Shown here: piece after piece, positions 36,511-36,571 of the stretch | Position numbering within the stretch: the stretch's first letter is position 1 | Layout of the letters: each line of letters opens with the position of its first letter | Assembly: GCA_018239845.1 (NCBI GenBank) | Contig: JAFEGO010000031.1 | Span: 1-36,571 of the forward strand | Length of the DNA stretch: 36,571 nt | Source: Verrucomicrobiota bacterium | Lineage (GTDB): Bacteria; Verrucomicrobiota; Verrucomicrobiia; Opitutales; Opitutaceae | Reading direction: 5' to 3' | Translations under genes and position numbers: made by a program | The notes under the pieces: model-generated | What the model was told of the DNA's origin: nothing | What the model saw: only the letters and a program-made list of their open reading frames with translations | The model's database searches: none

Positions 36511-36542
36511 TAATTAATTATATGATACAAACAGGGATTGGT

Positions 36543-36566
36543 GTAGGAGCGTGCTTGCACGCGATG
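36543..36566 (+). repeat. GTAG-type REP palindrome at the window edge
   Basis: GTAG at 36543-36546, then GA, then a 6-bp stem GCGTGC/GCACGC with loop TT, then GATG. This closely matches the general form GTAGGAGCG...CGCGA of REPs well known from pseudomonads. The neighbouring gene is outside the window. Confidence 0.65.
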
Positions 36567-36571
36567 TTGGA

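Larger units (their letters stand above)
35985..36571. other. Gene-free region upstream of rpsL
   Basis: No convincing gene is seen on either strand across 587 bp. It holds, from the rpsL side: a weak promoter candidate for rpsL; a GCCGG/CCGGC mini-palindrome next to GATTCTGACT-like sequence (36172-36186, minus reading); an 83-bp imperfect inverted repeat; a strong minus-strand terminator; a candidate small transcript; and a GTAG-type REP at the window edge. The open frames of 60-99 codons here have no recognisable motifs. Confidence 0.6.

Noticed and set aside
36378..36560. A 60-codon minus-strand open frame next to the terminator
   Set aside because: No motif or ribosome-binding site, and it crosses the TATAAT and the CCTCC repeats; a non-coding explanation fits better.

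Overview
The window looks like a chromosomal segment of a high-GC bacterium. The gene order, the composition of the ribosomal protein tails and the intergenic repeats suggest a member of the Verrucomicrobiota, most likely near Opitutaceae. That placement is inference from family knowledge; there is no rRNA gene here to confirm it. Nearly all genes lie on the minus strand. Two plus-strand genes were found: a phytanoyl-CoA dioxygenase family gene and a six-helix membrane protein gene. No tRNA, rRNA, CRISPR array, insertion sequence or prophage gene was found.

Layout, left to right. (1) 1-8.1 kb: an AraC-type regulator divergent from a phytanoyl-CoA dioxygenase family gene. A tightly packed minus-strand group follows in transcription order: pdxJ, acpS, a one-helix protein, the NAD(P)HX repair enzyme nnrD/nnrE fusion, dprA and a GH172 (DUF2961) enzyme. 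Divergent from pdxJ is a VC0807-like membrane protein. (2) 8-14 kb: gltA sits downstream of a histidine cluster transcribed hisD-hisC-hisB-hisH, with a secreted LolA-like protein upstream of hisD. (3) 14-16.8 kb: guaA, a vapBC toxin-antitoxin pair with a clear palindromic operator, and a small membrane zinc-ribbon protein. (4) 16.9-36 kb: a joined str-S10-spc-alpha cluster running rpsL, rpsG, fusA, rpsJ ... rpsM, rpsK, rpsD, rpoA, rplQ. It ends at a strong intrinsic terminator at 16.85 kb. (5) 36-36.57 kb: a gene-free stretch with a probable small terminated transcript and repeats.

The ribosomal cluster is nearly canonical but lacks tuf, rpmD (L30), infA and rpmJ (L36) at their usual places. 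The adk slot between secY and map holds a short, in-frame adenylate-kinase-like gene that has lost the P-loop and the LID region. S11, S5 and L17 carry long low-complexity tails, and SecY has an extra C-terminal hydrophobic segment.

The intergenic gaps are rich in short palindromes. About nine have a GTAG foot followed by a hairpin, the format of REP sequences mobilised by RAYT (TnpA-REP) proteins. A second recurrent word, GGAAACCGGAT, lies next to gene ends. The items most worth a second look are the degenerate adenylate kinase, the candidate small RNA with three CCUCC units at 36.3-36.5 kb, and the REP family. No clearly novel multi-gene system was identified.
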